DNA from: Siphonodentalium dalli | Lineage: Eukaryota; Mollusca; Scaphopoda; Gadilida; Siphonodentaliidae | Assembly (NCBI GenBank): GCA_032622095.1 | Contig: CP136063.1 | Span: 208,865,934-208,929,933, forward strand | DNA: 64,000 nt | Reading direction: 5' to 3' | Part shown: positions 1-12,240 of the stretch, in pieces | Numbering within the stretch: the first letter of the stretch is position 1 | Layout: every line of letters begins with the position of its first letter | Notes under the pieces: generated by a model | Told to the model about the DNA's origin: nothing | Seen by the model: the letters and a program-made list of their open reading frames with translations, nothing else | Database searches by the model: none | Program-made: the position numbers and the translations under genes

Positions 1-300
1 GATAATTACATAATACACCACACTATCACGATCTAACTGCAAATAGGCTGCCTTTTTCCGTAAAAGGCCTTAAAAACTTAACAATTATTAGTTTTAATAA
101 GTAACCGCATTTATAGCTATATGCAGGAAATGGGCACCCCATTCGCATACAAAATGTGAGCACAAACTAAAGCAGCAGGGCCACCTATCATGATCTATTG
201 TGATACATAATACACCACGCTATCACGATCTAACTGCAAATATGCTGCCTTTTTCGATATAAGGCCATACAAACTTAACAATTGCTTGTTAATAAGTAAA
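1..300. repeat. Direct duplication, about 100 bp, spaced 197 bp
   Basis: Positions 7-110 and 204-300 are near copies: both read TACATAATACACCAC, then a tract with CTATCACGATCTAACTGC and a stretch ending in AATAAGTAA. The first copy starts at the window edge, so the array may extend leftwards. No coding potential was seen. Confidence 0.65.
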
Positions 301-599
301 CGTGATATCGGACAAAAATATCCCACAATGAATGTATATTATGGTCCCCATGTCTTCGCCAATGACTCTTCTATACGATAAATGTATAACATCATGCCAA
401 AATGCCAATATTTTCCTACAGAGACAAACGAAAGGTGGTGAAATGTCAGAAAAATAGCATATTTTCACATTTCGGTGGCCATCTTGGATTCTGGTGTCAG
501 ATTTTTGGCTAATTTGTAAGTGTTGTATATTAGCATAACGAATCGAGCGGAAAACAAGACCGCGTGTGATATCATCTTTACTATAACGGCGATCAAAGA

Positions 600-760
600 G
601 ACCTGGTGCATATAACAAAAATGGCCGCCATGATGGCCGCCATCTTGTCTGGAGTCTCTGCGGCCACTGTTTTCTCTTGTTAACAACCAAAAAAAAAAAA
701 TTTAGAGGAAACATTAAAAAAAAGATTAGTGGGGTGAAGTTCCTGGACTATATAACTTGC
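600..760. repeat. Dispersed repeat with GCCGCCATCTTG motif, related to 10885-11010
   Basis: The block around GCCGCCATCTTGTCTGG, then CGGCCACT, GTTAACA and GTGAAGTT resembles 10885-11010 (GACGCCATCTTGTTTCG, CGGCCACTTTC, GTTAACA, GTGAAGTTAAG) in the same order and orientation. A reading frame across 289-714 on the minus strand lies over this repeat and is not taken as a gene. Positions 760-1450 contain nothing recognisable. Confidence 0.5.
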
Positions 761-1459
761 ACAAAATATTATTTTGCGCCATCAAAACCTGCGTCCAAGA
801 TGTTTTGCTTGAACCCGAATACCAGTTAATTCCGGGGTATGAATCCCGCGTAGCCTACACGGCTTCAAAACACCCTGAATCCCGGTATTGTGATGGTTCT
901 TGAATGATTTGTTACGGTTTCTTGCGATTAAAAATGATAATTTTCGGGACGAAATCACTCATAATTATAGATATCTTGAATGTATTATACTTCCTGAATT
1001 AACAGAGGCTGCACAAGTGCCGCTTTGTCGAAACCGGCACTCTAGATCACAATTAATTCGGAATTCGTGAGTTAACGCGTAAATATCAACATGTTATCAC
1101 TGTAAATCAAGCCACATGAACGCAATTCCTTTGTTTTTGGTGGCGAATAAAATATGAAATGCATTCTGAAGACGAACACCGAGTATAAAGTATACATAAA
1201 ATAGCAGAGGAAATATCCTGGTAGGTGTTGATAATTTGGAACAGTAGCCTTGTAATCAACACGTGTGCTTGTTACGGTTCTATTTCAAGCCAATCGTGGC
1301 TGTGACGGTTCTATACATGATATTTGTTCGAACAATTCTGCTCTTTGGGCCGAATACCGTCTTGTGTATCTGAAATTTTAAACCAGATAATGACTGTAGC
1401 TTATGCCATTTACATAATATAACAGGTTTATTCAGGAAATAATACAATAAATAGAGGAT

Positions 1460-1583
1460 CTACAACTCGTCCCCAGTTTATAGCGGAATTTACAAAACGA
1501 GTCCTGTAATTTTTTTAGGTCTGGACCGAGCCTTTACTGGACGAGTTTTGAAATTTCCGCTATAAACTGGGGACGAGTTGTAG
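1460..1583. repeat. Palindrome i (fold-back cassette)
   Basis: The left arm starts ATCTACAACTCGTCCCCAG and continues through TTTATAGCGG; the right arm is its reverse complement, ending CTGGGGACGAGTTGTAGAT. The stem is about 45 bp with a few mismatches and a central spacer of about 25 nt. It is bounded by AGAGG on the left and TCTGTTTAT on the right, the same flanks as the unrelated palindrome at 2270-2406. Confidence 0.88.
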
Positions 1584-2099
1584 ATTCTGTTTATTACATG
1601 ATCCAAAACATCGACAAAACATACTTAAATCAACAAATTGGACGCGAAACTAACATCGGCTTCTGTAAGGCATGCGATGACGTTTCACATAACTATTCGT
1701 TGTTTGCCGCGTAAAGAAATAGTCCCTGATAAATAAAGACTCTTTGGCGCATTTAATGGCGTATATTTAATGATATAATTTTTCTAACTCTTCATTCATT
1801 ATAGTTTGTTGGAAAAATATTGGAAGACATAGTATTTTGAGACGTAGCGTATGGAATGTTCACAGACCACAAACCGGAAGTCAAAGGTCACCTGGCACTA
1901 TTTCCTGTTATTAAACGAACATTTAATATCACAATTTATAGAATGAGTTTATTGAATGGAATAAGGGTAGAATCATGTAATAAATACCTAATACAGGCGG
2001 TCAATTGAGCCGTATTTATACTCGTCGTGTATATAAACGCTCTTTATCAACGACACTGCGGATACGAACGCTCTTTAACTATCACGCGATTAACCCCAC

Positions 2100-2262
2100 A
2101 ATTCCAAGGACGGCGGCAGTAGGGAAGGGAGAAGGAGTGCTCGGACATTCTCAGAAGCGGTCCGACGACACTGTCCGTGTTTTTTACCCTTAGATAGGAA
2201 GTTTGGACTCAATCGGTCCAGCCGTTTTCGAGTCTATAAAACCTATACACATATAGAGGATA
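2100..2262 (+). mobile_element. LINE-like 3'-end fragment, copy A
   Basis: This is a diverged version of the blocks at 3240-3440 and 3624-3830: GAAGGGAGAAG, then a GTCCGTG tract, then CTCAATCGGTCCAGCCG and TTTTCGAGTCTATAA, then a short AC/AT-rich tail. The arrangement of a conserved CTCAATCxGTCCAxCCGTTTTCGA block followed by a microsatellite is typical of 3' ends of RTE-like non-LTR elements. That family assignment is an inference; no reverse transcriptase was seen beside it. Confidence 0.35.
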
Positions 2263-2269
2263 TCCACAC

Positions 2270-2406
2270 TTTTTCAGTGGATATGGGTTATATCTCATGA
2301 GTGATGACAAAACATTGAATTTCCACGAGTGGCTTTAGTTGGAAATTCAAATGTTTTGTCATCACGAATGAGATTTAACCCATATCCACTGAAAAAGTGT
2401 GGATAT
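2270..2406. repeat. Palindrome ii (fold-back cassette)
   Basis: The left arm starts ATATCCACACTTTTTCAGTG and the right arm ends CACTGAAAAAGTGTGGATAT. The stem is about 60 bp, including TGATGACAAAACATT on both arms, with a loop of about 20 nt. The flanks AGAGG and TCTGTTTAT match those of palindrome i although the stems are unrelated. Confidence 0.88.
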
Positions 2407-2566
2407 TCTGTTTATTATATACTTTAGTTACTTGCCTATGACCCCCCAATGCATGTCAATACATCAGAAATTTCACCAGTGGGATATCACTTATAACTCA
2501 CTAGTGGGATATCACTTATATCTCACTGCTAAAACCTTATAATTCATGGGCAAGTATATAATAAAT

Positions 2567-2660
2567 ATATATATATACGGAGTTCTCAAAATATATCAGA
2601 TACTAGCAGGTTAGCCCGCCACTGGCGTGGTTGGTCAGAAACATGACATTTTTTTAATTA
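2567..2660. repeat. Dispersed block with GTTAGCCCGCCACTGGCGTG, copy 1
   Basis: ATATATATACGGAGTTCTC, AAATATAT, GTTAGCCCGCCACTGGCGTG, GTTGGTCAGAAACATGACAT. The same string of blocks recurs at 3423-3510 after LINE-like tail B. The function is unknown. The following 2640-2770 is T/A homopolymer-rich low complexity. Confidence 0.7.
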
Positions 2661-2784
2661 TTTTGTTTTTATTTATTTATTTATTTTTTATTTTTTAATA
2701 TTAATTTAATGTTTTTAAAAAAAAAATTTAATTTTAAATTGTTTTAATTAAATTTTTAAATGAATTTTTTGTTTCTGGCGGAAA

Positions 2785-2984
2785 AATTGACCCGATGAAA
2801 TCCCCCCTTCCTAGGAACGACAGACAACGCATTGTTTGTTTTTCAATGAGATAATTCATGGTACCCGTCCTAAACATCCCCGTTCCTAGATTGGTCCCAG
2901 AATTGACCCGATGAAATCCCCCCTTCCTAGGAACGACAGACAACGCATTGTTTGTTTTTCAATGAGTTAATTCATGGTACCCGT
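2785..2984. repeat. Tandem duplication of about 84 bp
   Basis: AATTGACCCGATGAAATCCC through ACAACGCATTGTTTG to TTCATGGTACCCGTC occurs at about 2785-2868 and again at about 2901-2984, nearly identical. Minus-strand reading frames here are artefacts of the duplication. Positions 2985-3240 are unremarkable apart from one AAAGAGCGTT motif near 3184. Confidence 0.8.
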
Positions 2985-3239
2985 CTCCCCGAAAAGAGCG
3001 GACAGTCAATTAATCCCGTCGTGAAATCTCTCTGCATAATATTTCGAGCGATAGCGTTGCGTTGAATTGTAAACAAACGCTGCTTAGATCAATTCTGCCT
3101 TTTTAATCGAGATAATTGCATTTCGTCGCGCATCCGTATTTCGGACGCATGGGGTCAGTCGTTTAGCCACGTCCATTGCAATAAAGAGCGTTAATCCTTA
3201 ACACCTCCGAATATGGTCAATATAAAGATCGTTGATGCC

Positions 3240-3440
3240 TTAACCCCCGAAGTGGCGTTTGCGGTGATTTTGATGATTGGGAAGGGAGAAGAGGTGCTCT
3301 GAGCTTCTCCAAAACGTGACCACGACGGTGTCCGTGGGATTTTACACTTATATACGAAATTTGAGCTCAATCTGTACACGCGTTTTCGATTCTATGAAGT
3401 ACCCACATATATACACACACATATATATATACGGAAGTCT
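3240..3440 (+). mobile_element. LINE-like 3'-end fragment, copy B
   Basis: GAAGTGGCGTTTGCGGTG, GATTTTGATGATTGGGA, GAAATTTGAGCTCAATCTGT, CGTTTTCGATTCTATGAAG, then an ACAC/ATAT microsatellite tail. It is about 75-80 percent similar by eye to copy C and more distant from copy A. A microsatellite directly after a CGTTTTCGA block suggests the tail of a non-LTR element. No open reading frame of LINE size is present. Confidence 0.45.
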
Positions 3441-3510
3441 CAAATTATATAGTAGACTAGGTTAGCCCGCCACTGGCGTGGTTGGTCAGAAACATGACAT
3501 TTTTTAAATT
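3423..3510. repeat. Dispersed block with GTTAGCCCGCCACTGGCGTG, copy 2
   Basis: Second copy of the block at 2567-2660 (ATATATATACGGAAGTCTC, GTTAGCCCGCCACTGGCGTG, GTTGGTCAGAAACATGACAT), followed again by T-rich low complexity to about 3600. Confidence 0.75.
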
Positions 3511-3612
3511 ATTATTATTTTTTTTTTTTAATATTAATTTAATGTTTTTTAAATTTAATTTATGTTTTTTTGAATTTTTTAATATTTATTTAATTTTCTT
3601 AAAAAATTAATT

Positions 3613-3830
3613 CCCCCCCCCCCCGAAGTGGCGCTTGCGGTGATTTTGATGATTGGGAGTGGAGAATCAATGCTCAGAGCTTGTCCAAAATACGACGTCG
3701 ACGATCCCCGTGGGTTTTTACACTTATATACAAAATTTGAGCTCAATCTGTCCAACCGTTTTCGATTCTATGAAGTACCCACACACACACACATATATAC
3801 GGAAGTCTCAAAATATATATATAGATAAGA
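3613..3830 (+). mobile_element. LINE-like 3'-end fragment, copy C, preceded by poly-C
   Basis: A run of 12 C at 3613-3624 abuts GAAGTGGCGCTTGCGGTGA, and the block then follows copy B through GAGCTCAATCTGTCCAACCG, GATTCTATGAAGTACCC and an (AC)n(AT)n tail ending ATACGGAAGTCTCAAA. Positions 3830-4306 contain no recognised feature. Confidence 0.45.
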
Positions 3831-4959
3831 TCCACTATATATACGATGGAAGAGGGTAAGTTTCACCTCTAACGCCGCAATACGAATGCCCCCGTCTGTT
3901 CCTTTTAATCATTACCTCTGGCTCCGAAAACCAACAAAGTACATGCCTTTGAATATCAGGCTTCTGCTAGTGGTTAAGGGTGGTGGACCGATATATCCAC
4001 TGGGAGTTTGATATGTTCAGCTAATATGAAGCTTGTCATTGTCATATTACCAAATTGAGAGAGGAAGATCACAATAAAAACTTAGCTACAACTTCTCAAT
4101 GAAATTTGAGAAATAACTAACATAATGAAGGACAAGACGGAAGTTAGAATGGGGCTGTATGTGTTTAGTCATACTGCCTTCTGGTTGAGAAATATTCTTT
4201 TCTCCAGATGCCACTGATCCAGAATTAAAGGGACCTAAGGACTCATGGTGGATAAATGTGCATAACATGTAAAAGTTTGTGAACAACATCATCACCATTA
4301 AAGGGACCCAATGCTAGTGATGTTCCGATAATGAAAAAGCTTATCGGACCGATTTCCGATAACTGGAGGCACAATCGGCCGATTTCCGATTCCGATGTTT
4401 ATATATATTGTGCGTTTGTTCCTATAATGGACTTATATACACCCAATGCACTCCATATCCCGCATAGTTTCAAAGCCAAAGAAATATATACACACTGTCG
4501 TGACAGTATTTCTGCCGACGTCGGTTGTGTGCTTCCTTTGATGTATACCGGTAGTTGTTTTGACAAAGAGATCAAAGGTGCCGACTCAGAGTAACGTTAT
4601 GACCATGTGTGGAACACTTGCATGCGGAGTAAAAGTCTTGATTGAATACTTGTAAGTTATTATTAACTAAATTTTGATTGATGGATAATAATTGCTGTCA
4701 TATTTGTCTGAGATTTCCCAAGTTTCCATTGGTCACACCTTTTATCTTTTAACAACTCGGAAGCTTTTATAGTTCCGCCTGCTCAATTTTTGTTTCGCAA
4801 GTTCAACGTGGAGCTAAGCGTATTTCATAGCATACGTTGTACAGACGAAAAAGCTAATTATGCCCCTACTAACGTTGATCGTTATTGAAGACAGTTCTGA
4901 TAACAACTGTATTAATTCATTCAGTGTGTGCTTCAAGTTATTGACATAGCATGTGACGT

Positions 4960-5310
4960 CACATGAGTCATGACACGTGGCTTAGGGTCAAAATTTAGCA
5001 AAATCGTGACAGACCGGATTAAAGCATGAAACTTTGCCGATATGTAAAATGGAATATGGGGAAAACATTTGGAGGGGGGTGCCCGGGCTGCGGGTCATGG
5101 TTCAGGAGAATTTCTTGTTTCCATGGTAACGTCATAACATATTTGGGGAAAAGTGAAAAAATGCCCCAGTATGGAAACAGTTAGACTTGTGTTTGAATAA
5201 ATGATGTGAACTCATAGTGCAATCAATGGTTCATCAACTGAACTGGGTCACTAGGACATGTAGGGTCAACCACTAAGGTCAAGGTCATTGGAAAATATAT
5301 CATTTTTCTG
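4960..5310 (+). repeat. Outer inverted arm inside hAT element, left
   Basis: CGTGACAGACCGGATTAAAG, GGGGGGTGCCCGGGCTG, GTTTCCATGGTAAC and ACTAAGGTCAAGGTCATT recur as reverse complements at 11905-12240. The identity is clearly below 100 percent, so the arms are old relative to the perfect target duplication. Confidence 0.7.
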
Positions 5311-7099
5311 TCTATTTTTTATTGATGGTCTCATATGCCGCCAACCTAAAGCTTTAGTCATAAAGGCATTCCCCTTCATAAATGCACAAAAAATAGGGCA
5401 TCACCACTATGTTCAATTTGGTATATGATATACTTTATTTCATATGGTCATTGTTTACTTTTGATAACCTTAAGTTTAGATCATCACATTTTTTAGATAC
5501 CACTTTTTATGGTATTTGTGCAATTACGGCCTGGACTATGCTAAAGATAAATCAAGTAAATTTTAATTTGACCCTCACAAATAAATATTAAATATAGTCA
5601 TACGACGTAAATATAGAGCGATTGTGTTGGGTTAATATTAATATTAGAGTTTTTGAGTTGAGTTGGTAATTTTAATACATAACATACATCTTGTTGCCAT
5701 GGCAACTGCTAGCGAAAATATCGTAAAATTACCATTTTCAAATGAAAATGATAACGCTTTGCGAATAATTTCTCAGAATGTATTCAACCGACATGTCCTA
5801 TATCAGAAATTCATTCACTTCGGAGGTAAAATGTGGACTTATATGAACATAATTATGGTTTCCACGACAACCATTATCCCAAATAATGTCACAATGGCCA
5901 ATTCAATTGACTTTTTGTGTATTACTTCCTCAATTTTGTTCAGAAAAACTTCAATGCGTAATACTATCCGCGGGGTAAGTTAGTCATACATGTCCATTAC
6001 AAATAATATGTTGGGTGGACCCAATGTACTTGTTTCCATAGCAATTGTTTCAAATTTGATCACTGACATAGTAACATTTCTGTCAACTTCAGTAGACTTT
6101 AGAAGATTATCGAATGCTAAAATCTACATGGGTAACTAAGATATTATTGCCGAAAAAGGCAACCACATAAATTAATTATACCTGTTGTACTATTGCATGT
6201 ACAGTAATTCGATTCTGTCCTATGGCAGCACAGTTACAAAACATATCTTCAATCCATGCAAAAATGAAAAACACGTTGTTCTATGATCGGAGACGTGGCT
6301 GGAGGGTCTCTGCTGGGAGTGTCTGCCTTGGAATTTTCAACTGAACTCTCCCACTTGATCCACACCAACATATGGGTCTGGTCCAACCATTTTTGACTGA
6401 GATATGTCCCTTCTCGACTCAGATGTGACATGAGCATCATAAAAATACAGGTCAAATTCGAAAATGGTTTGGTTCAATGAATGTTATCTGTTATGCCCCT
6501 TTTTGACTCAGAATTTCTTTTTAATTTTGGTGTCTGGGACGGGAACTTCATTTAGTGTGTACAATTTTACCCTCTCTGTTAAACTTTCCACCAACTCCTC
6601 AAGGTCTCATGGGAGCATGATTCTCTCAGTCCATATCCATACTGCTGTGTACCGGTACTCCCTGATAATACGGTCGTTGTCACACCCCATGTCTTTTGAT
6701 CTAGATTGTAGATCCCTTCAGACCGTGGTCTTATTCCATTCCCTTTTCTCAATTGAAACTCGACTGTTAATATGGCGAGAGACCGTTGGCGGGCGTCCTC
6801 GTGTGGCAACAAACCAATATAACATCGCCTTTTTTTATATGGATTCTGACCATTTTTGAACGATTTTCGATGAAAAACATGGCCGCCGGCAGCTATCTTG
6901 GATTTCTCGCTGTGTATGACTAAATCCTTTGCCACACCATACAGACCATATCCCTCATCCGATCAACAACAAACTTCATACCAATCATCGGGGTGTCCTA
7001 TAGATGGGAGCCATCAATTTTTCCCAAAATCCGTTAAAAAACATGACTGCCAGCAGCTATTTTGGATTTCAAAATTGAATCCATCGCCGCACATTGCAA
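5311..7099. other. hAT interior without supported gene
   Basis: Frames of 106-131 codons occur (5663-5983 plus, 6464-6859 plus, 6579-6935 minus) but overlap each other on opposite strands, show no family motif, and lie between the paired inverted arms. The stretch also has ATGGCCGCCGGCAGC near 6880 followed by TATCTTGGATTTC. Confidence 0.5.
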
Positions 7100-7500
7100 C
7101 CCGCATTTAATATATATATTTTATGTTAACTGACCTTTGGAGCAATGGAATAAAATTTCACCATAAATCACCATTGGGATTCTAGTCATATTACAAAAAG
7201 AAATGAGCAGAACTGTGCAATGTAAGTGAGGCATACCTTTACTTATAATATTCCAACTCAATGGAACCAAAAACGTCATTTTGACTCAAAATGACCGGCA
7301 AGATGGCGGCTTAATTATGGGGGGAGTAGATATATTGCCCCAGCCCGCCGTGCAATTACTTACAAGTTGTGGTTGATAGATAACATCAACTTATATGCCT
7401 TCTACATTGAATACAAACATTGCTGATACACCTTGGTTAATAGTTACTATTGTAACCACTGACATTACCAGAACTATTGGATTTTTCTCTCACAAAGTTA
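7100..7500 (+). repeat. Inner inverted arm inside hAT element, left
   Basis: CATATTACAAAAAGAAATGA, GCAGAACTGTGCAATG, AAGATGGCGGCTTAATTATG, TTACAAGTTGTGGTT and CCTTGGTTAATAGTTAC pair as reverse complement with 10125-10460. The arms are roughly 80 percent similar by eye. Confidence 0.8.
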
Positions 7501-8169
7501 AAATATGATTATGAATTATGTATATGCAAGTGTGGAATGTATGAATGGCCGTGTGTGGGGTACTTGTATATCTGGAAGAGCTGTATGGTCATTGGTGAGG
7601 TGTATATGTATACAGTGTTTGCGCTGGACCGAAAAATATTGTGGACAAAAGTTTAGCCAAATGTATAACAATTTATTCAAATTAAATCCTCATTTTCTGA
7701 GCAGTTCAGAATTGATGACTAAAATATTTGTTTTAAACTTTGTTTGTTACTCAGAATAAAATCATAATTAAAACAACTTTAAACAACAAAATATTTCAGG
7801 AACATAATTATAGGTCGCTAACTAATAAAGTAAATGAGCTGTGTTAGTTGTCATCGCTATTTTCTCTGAGATAAAAAAAATGTTGCTTATTATCATGAGA
7901 TGATAACTGTTGAATATCTATTGATTTCAAACCTTTCATGATGTGAAGCTAGATTATTATTAGACGGGAGACAGATTTTCACGGTACGATATTCCCGAAG
8001 TGCGAAATACTATCGTCGCCTAACTTCGTAGAGTCTGTCGATCTATTCAGCACTTTTGAATTAGCTTCCCGTCTCCATTTGTGGTAAACAAAATGTTTGG
8101 CCAAATGAAATTTGTATTGGCCAATTTCGAAAAAAATTGGCCATTGGCCAATTTGGCCACTGATAGCGC

Positions 8170-9270
8170 GAACACTATGCATACCTGGAGTGACCGTATG
8201 GTCATTGTTAGGGTGTATATGTATATCTTGGGTGGTTATATGGCCATCGGCGTGGAGAATATGTATACTGGGGTAACTGTATGGGTAATGGTGAGGTGAA
8301 TAGGTATTCATTGCGTGACTGTATGATCATGACTGTGGTGAATATGTATGTATGGTTATGGGTCAGGCCTGGGAGTGTACCTGGTGTGCCTACATGGTGA
8401 CTAATTACTGTATGGTCATGTGTGAGGTGTACGGGTGTACCCAATTGTGGCTGTATGGCCATGTGTGAGGTGTTTTGTCTATAAAGCAGGTGGCCATATG
8501 GCCATTGGTGGGGTGTATATGAAGGCATTGAGTTACTGTTGTCATGGTTGGGTGTATATGTATATATCGAGTGGCTATATGGCAATGGGTGTGGTGAATA
8601 GGTATACAGGGAGTGACCATATCGTCAATGGTGAGGTGAATAGGTATACATGATACAAGGAGTGACTATGATTCTGTGTGTGGACCATAGGTATACAGAA
8701 AGTGACCATATGGTCATGGGTCAGTTGCAGGAGTATACCCGGTGTACCTGCATGGTGACTCATGTCTGTATGGTCATGTGTGGGGTGTGCATGTATACCC
8801 AAGTTTGGCTATGTGGTCATGGGTGAGGTGTATGTGTATAAAGCATTTAGCTACATGGCCATTGCTGAGGTGTATATGTATACCTGGAATGATTCAATGG
8901 TCATGGTTGGGTGTATATGTATATCTTGAGTGGTTATAGGACCATGGTTGTTGCGAATATGTATATATGGATGCCAATAGTGAGGTGAATATATATATAC
9001 AAGGAGGGACTGTAGTATAGCCCATCAATGTATGAGCATGCATGTGGTGAACAGATATATAGTGACTAAATAGTCATGGGTCAGGTGTATGAGTATACCT
9101 GTTGTGTCTGTATGGTGACTCGGGGCTGTATGGTCATGGGTGGGGTGTACGGATATACCCAATGGTGGCTGCATGGTCATGGGTGAGGTGTTTGTATATA
9201 AAGTGAGTGGTTATATGGTCATTTGTCTGGTCTATATATAGAGTAACACTATGGCCATGGGTGTGTCGCA
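8170..9270. repeat. Degenerate tandem array, unit roughly 40-50 bp
   Basis: Repeated variants of TATGGTCATGGGTGAGGTG and GTGTATATGTATACCTGG alternate throughout, with an outlying unit near 7540-7620. The units are too diverged for an exact period by eye. Overlapping open frames on both strands (8081-8299, 8435-8653, 8208-8585) are by-products of the array. Confidence 0.75.
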
Positions 9271-9355
9271 AAGGTGGGCCTATGGTGGCTATCGATTTCC
9301 ACAATAACTCAAGTATATGCTAATCAATAGAGATGTTTAGTTGTCAGTTGATTAA

Positions 9356-9849
9356 AGGTACGGTTGGCCTTGGCGGTGGGTATCCTGTGAAAATATTTTC
9401 ACCCGTCAAAAACCGCCACAAACAGAAAGAACATCAAAATGTAGACAGACTTTGTCCGTATATAAATAAGAAATATCGCATAAACAGTATGTTATTCTCA
9501 TATGTTTAACCATTGTTATGTAAACAAAAGCATAAAAAGTAACTTTTCTGGTGTTTGTTTATATTATGATGGTAAACATAAAGAGCGTTCTCTGTTTGTG
9601 AATTCCTGATATGGAACTAATAAAGAGCGTTTATGTCATTTGTGTGTGATTAGCCAGTAGCACTGTGCTGTCCTCTGTAACCAAATCAGGCTCTTGCTTC
9701 GGTAAAATATAGTAGGTATTTATGATAACATGCTGTTTACGCGATGGTCATGGTATATATGAACGAAACTGTATGCGTTTTAATGTTTTTCTGTTTACAG
9801 TTTTTGGAACAAATATGAATATTTTCGTCAACTAAGGCCTCACGTGCCT
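9356..9849. mobile_element. TTAA-bounded element nested in the hAT element
   Basis: The left end AGGTACGGTTGGCCTTGG follows TTAA (9352-9355); the right end CTAAGGCCTCACGTGCCT precedes TTAA (9850-9853). The 18-bp ends match at about 13 positions as inverted repeats. It sits between the inner inverted arms, so it probably inserted later. TTAA duplication suggests a piggyBac-type element. It contains two AAAGAGCGTT motifs near 9580 and 9624. Confidence 0.45.
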
Positions 9850-10124
9850 TTAAGTAACATTTTAATAACCAAGTACTAGTGAGTTACAATTTTATACCTT
9901 TTCGGAACAGCATAGAATAATGTATGGGATATATATGGATTTTTTACATATCTGATTGCCATTTTGCAAGCCATCTTGAGTAATTTTGTCTAAAAAACAC
10001 CCCCCGTGTGACACATTTAAGACAGTTCAAAACGATAAACACCTTTAATACCAAAGATAGTTCAATTTTACTTGAAAAAAATGGTCCAAACCTGAAAAGT
10101 TAATTTGTATATCGCGTTTGTGAG

Positions 10125-10460
10125 AGAGAAATCCAATATGTCTTGTAATGTCAGTGGTTACAATAGTAACTATTAACCAAGGTGCATCAGCAATGTTAGT
10201 ATTCAAAGTATAGAAGGATTATAAGTCGATTTTATTCATGAACCACAACTTGTAAGTGATTGCAAGGCGCGCTGGGGCAATATATCGACCATTTTCCATA
10301 ATATGACTGCCATTTTGAGTCAAAGTGACCATTTTGGTTCCATTGAGTAGGAATATTCATAGGTAAAGGTGTGCCTCATTGCACAATGCACAGTTCTGCT
10401 CATTTCATTTTGTAATATGACTAGGATCCCAATGGTGATTTTTTGTGAAATTTTATAGCA
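10125..10460 (-). repeat. Inner inverted arm inside hAT element, right
   Basis: Reverse-complement partner of 7100-7500: GTGGTTACAATAGTAACTAT, CCACAACTTGTAAGTGATTG, TTGCACAATGCACAGTTCTG. The pairing continues more weakly towards 10620. Confidence 0.8.
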
Positions 10461-10884
10461 CGTTCTGTAAAATCAAAATTTTTAGAGAACGGAAGGGACT
10501 GTGACTCACAGAATGGCATATTTCATTGCTCCAATGATCAGTTAACATTAAACATATATAATAAATGTGGGTTGCAGTGTGCGGCTACGGATTCAAATTT
10601 GAAATCCAATGATCTGTTAACTTAAACAATTTTATATAAAGTTGCAATTCTCATCAGTTCCAATCAGCAGAAACTATTCTAGAAAATATTAGTGAAAAAT
10701 AGTCACATTTTCCACAACCAGCGACCATTTTGATGGCTATCTTGGAATGGGATTTCCAATTTTGCCATAAAACGCTAACATTGTGTCTTAGCTTCACAAT
10801 AATATATACATTTGTATACATACATTGTATGTCAAGATTTACTCTCTATAATTTACATCAAACTAACTTATAGTGCCTCGTCTT

Positions 10885-11010
10885 AAAACACGGCGACCAT
10901 GTTGGACGCCATCTTGTTTCGTGTCTACACGGCCACTTTCTTTCCGTGTTAACATTGCTTAAAAGTTGAGGGACATAACAAGGACGAAAATGAGTGAGGT
11001 GAAGTTAAGA
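10885..11010. repeat. Dispersed repeat with GACGCCATCTTG motif
   Basis: Same order of blocks as 600-760, as described there. Positions 11010-11900 between this and the outer arm show no supported gene. Confidence 0.5.
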
Positions 11011-11904
11011 CCTGTGGTGTGCGGTGTACAAGTACCCTATCAGCTTCCAGACTATTATATTTGCATTTGCATTGCCATCGCGTGACCTTTTTGACATCTT
11101 GTGACGTCGTCAGTGATATAGAGTATTCCAATACCTACAAAATGACACATCACCTGTTAAATTCAATCTCAATGACATCCCCATAAATGGGATACTATCC
11201 CCCCATCATTATGGTAACACATTAGGGTACATAATAATACAAAAGAAGTTAAGTTATGGAGTGGGTGCACCAGGGGTCCTACCAGCTCATGGACTAATGC
11301 AACAAATTGAGGTTGGTTAATCATACAGACAAATAATATGACCTAAAGTGATAAAGACAGCATTTTTTTTACAATGACCTTGACCCTTGAGATGAGTACT
11401 GGCGGTCCGTTATGGAGAATATATTTATATAAATATTATTATATAACTATATCCACCAATAAGTCCACTGCTATCACCAATATACTTCATATATGATCAT
11501 TTTCCAGAATTCTCAGATATCACACACTGTTGCTATGGTAACACCATTTTTCAGGAAACTGAGTGATATGAAGCGTGTCAACGTTGGTTTCCAATGTCTC
11601 CAGTATATGGGCTTTATGAAAAAATATGTTGCTGAAAATCCACAAAACATTTTACGAAACCCATTGTTTTTATTACAAATGACAGGCTATTACCATGGCA
11701 GTTGGCAGCTCAGATGAAAAATTCTGAAATTTCAGGCCCTGATTATGACAATTCAAACAGTTCAAACTGGAAAACACAATACATCTATAAGGCAGTTCAT
11801 ACACCAAATTGAAGGCAAGAAACCTTCGATTCTACATAAATTACATGGTTTGGGTTAATTGCGAAATAGGGACATTTAGGGGCAAGTGAATGCTGAATTA
11901 CTAG

Positions 11905-12240
11905 TTGTAAATGAACAAATTACTAAATGACCTTGACCTTAGTGGATGACCTTGACACAAATGCCTCTCCCCATTTATATTATGAAGTGGCCAACCACTT
12001 GTATTCTGAACTTAGATACTAATATCAAACATAGTACCAATTAGTTTAACAGGAACAGGTATTTTCCGATTCCTCCAATTTTCCAGATGCTGTTGCCATG
12101 GAAACCAGATTTATTCCTCACCATGATCTGGTAGTCCGGGCACCCCCCGCCAAAAAGATTACCCTATGTTCAAAGAACATATGTACCAAATGTCATGCTT
12201 TAATCCGGCCAGTCACGATTTTTTTGTTAATCCACTGGGC
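11905..12240 (-). repeat. Outer inverted arm inside hAT element, right
   Basis: TGACCTTGACCTTAGTGG, GTTGCCATGGAAACCAG, TCCGGGCACCCCCCGCC and ATGCTTTAATCCGGCCAGTC are reverse complements of the left arm at 4960-5310. Confidence 0.7.

Noticed and set aside
289-714. 141-codon minus-strand frame
   Set aside because: It overlaps a dispersed repeat with GCCGCCATCTTG blocks and has no recognisable domain.
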